NCBI RefSeq assembly: GCF_000429025.1 | Contig: NZ_AUBB01000029.1 | Location: 1-64,000, forward strand | Source of the DNA: Actinospineispora spinosispora DSM 44797 | GTDB taxonomy: Bacteria; Actinomycetota; Actinomycetes; Mycobacteriales; Pseudonocardiaceae | Reading direction: 5' to 3' | Length of the DNA: 64,000 nt | Shown: piece after piece, positions 63,680 to 64,000 of the stretch | Numbering within the stretch: position 1 is the first letter of the stretch | Layout: every line of letters starts with the position of its first letter | Program-made: the position numbers and the translations under genes | The notes under the pieces: model-generated | Database searches by the model: none | What the model was told of the DNA's origin: nothing | Seen by the model: the letters and a program-made list of their open reading frames with translations, nothing else

Positions 63680-63711
63680 CTTCCCCTGATCAGCGCGGAA
63701 GGACACACGGG

Positions 63712-63781
63712 ACTTCGCAGAGCGTCATGTCGCGTCGCAGACGTTGCAGTGTCTGCGACGCAGCATGACGCTCTGCGAGGT
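63712..63781. terminator. Long inverted repeat between convergent genes, probable bidirectional terminator
   Basis: Arms 63717-63742 and 63751-63776 (26 bases each) are complementary except for two adjacent mismatched bases, around an 8-base loop. Five more pairs, one of them G-T, extend the stem outward. It begins 33 bases after the TAG of the giant gene and ends 20 bases before the stop of the minus-strand gene. There is no T-run, which is usual for actinomycete terminators. The 121-base gap (63680-63800) shows no other feature. Confidence 0.72.
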
Positions 63782-63800
63782 GCTCCTGGCGCGGGTCGGG

Positions 63801-64000
63801 TCAGGGAGTGAAGAGGGCGGGTGCCGCGCCTTGGGCTCTGAGGAGGGCCACACCGATGCCGGCCAGGCCGGTGAACAGGCCGGGGACCTCCAGGTCCGGG
63901 GAGAGGCCGCAGCGCCAGTCGCGGCGCACCACGTCCGCCGCGACGGTCGCGGCGTGAGCGTGCACGTGCGCCCATAGCGCCGGGTCGCGGCGCTGCTCGG
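63801..64000 (-). CDS. lanM: C-terminal end of a LanM-type (class II) lanthionine synthetase, 5' part outside the window
   Basis: On the minus strand a frame enters at the window edge and ends at TGA (63803-63801), giving the last 65 residues of a protein. The final stretch contains DWRCGLSPDLEVPG and FTGLAGIGVALLRAQG, followed by a short tail. This matches the closing segment of LanM C-terminal (LanC-like) cyclase domains, where a CG-P-x(n)-PGL-x-x-GLAGIG-x-x-LLR pattern leads to the stop. In such enzymes the C-terminal domain adds Cys thiols to dehydrated Ser/Thr to form lanthionine rings. The zinc ligands lie further upstream and cannot be checked here. A class III/IV enzyme (LanKC or LanL) or a stand-alone LanC-like protein is possible, since only the tail is visible. 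The gene is convergent with the giant gene, with 121 bases between the stop codons. Confidence 0.78.
   Translation of the reverse strand, partial: EQRRDPALWAHVHAHAATVAADVVRRDWRCGLSPDLEVPGLFTGLAGIGVALLRAQGAAPALFTP

Noticed and set aside
1..63679. Modular polyketide synthase or NRPS, the usual explanation for such gene length in actinomycetes
   Set aside because: No ketosynthase Cys-His-His, acyltransferase GHSxG, carrier-protein GxDS, adenylation or condensation HHxxxDG motifs were found in order anywhere in the frame.
1..64000. tRNA, rRNA, insertion sequences or attachment sites
   Set aside because: I saw no cloverleaf-like or rRNA sequence, no transposase motif, and no terminal inverted repeats other than the terminator-like palindrome after the giant gene.

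Overview
The window is high-GC DNA (about 70% by eye) with actinomycete features: strong third-position G/C bias, a DUF1023-type alpha/beta-hydrolase domain, DUF4781-like sequence and a LanM-type lanthipeptide synthetase. No species-level marker is present, so a filamentous actinomycete (Pseudonocardiales- or Streptomyces-like) is only the best guess.

Almost the whole window is one gene. A single plus-strand frame is open from the first complete codon (nt 2) to a TAG at 63677-63679. That is at least 21,225 residues (roughly 2.2 MDa), and the true start lies upstream of the window. It is not a polyketide synthase or NRPS. The layout is: (1) nt 2-1225, Lys-rich helices; (2) about 660-7730, a Ser/Thr/Gly/Ala-rich zone holding most of the protein's cysteines, in pairs, with two families of tandem repeats; (3) 7740-10210, long helices, a coiled coil and a DUF4781-like domain; (4) 10245-11908, a Pro/Gly/Thr/Gln-rich linker; (5) 11910-14060, a coiled coil and a SecA-like ATPase; (6) 14060-17300, helical and duplicated modules and linkers; (7) 17320-22045, a large polytopic membrane block containing a zinc-type CDF transporter with both HxxxD sites, followed by an MFS-like segment; (8) 22-63.7 kb, an alternation of soluble modules with membrane hairpins.

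The soluble modules of the last part are two HEWVH metallopeptidase-like units, an ADP-ribosyltransferase-like domain, an FHA domain, two trypsin-like domains with His/Asp/Ser in place plus a degenerate third, an amidohydrolase-fold domain, a DUF1023 hydrolase, a GNAT domain, an amidoligase and many helix-turn-helix segments. Three further MFS transporter domains are interspersed. At least 14 membrane hairpins share one short leader (roughly R-[SD]-[DE]-x-G-[HS]-x-[ST]). Several large soluble modules (called X, Y, R and A here) occur two or three times, so the gene grew by internal duplication.

What it does is unknown. Repeats, an export-type ATPase, transporters, proteases and toxin-like enzyme domains on one chain suggest either a giant polymorphic-toxin-like machine or a membrane polyprotein cut into parts. 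The second idea rests on internal signal-peptide-like segments ending in AxA and on the embedded serine-protease domains. Both are inference.

Downstream lie a long inverted repeat, probably a bidirectional terminator (63712-63781), and the 3' end of a convergent lanM-type gene (63801-64000, minus strand). Apart from the terminator I see nothing in the 121-base gap between the two stop codons.
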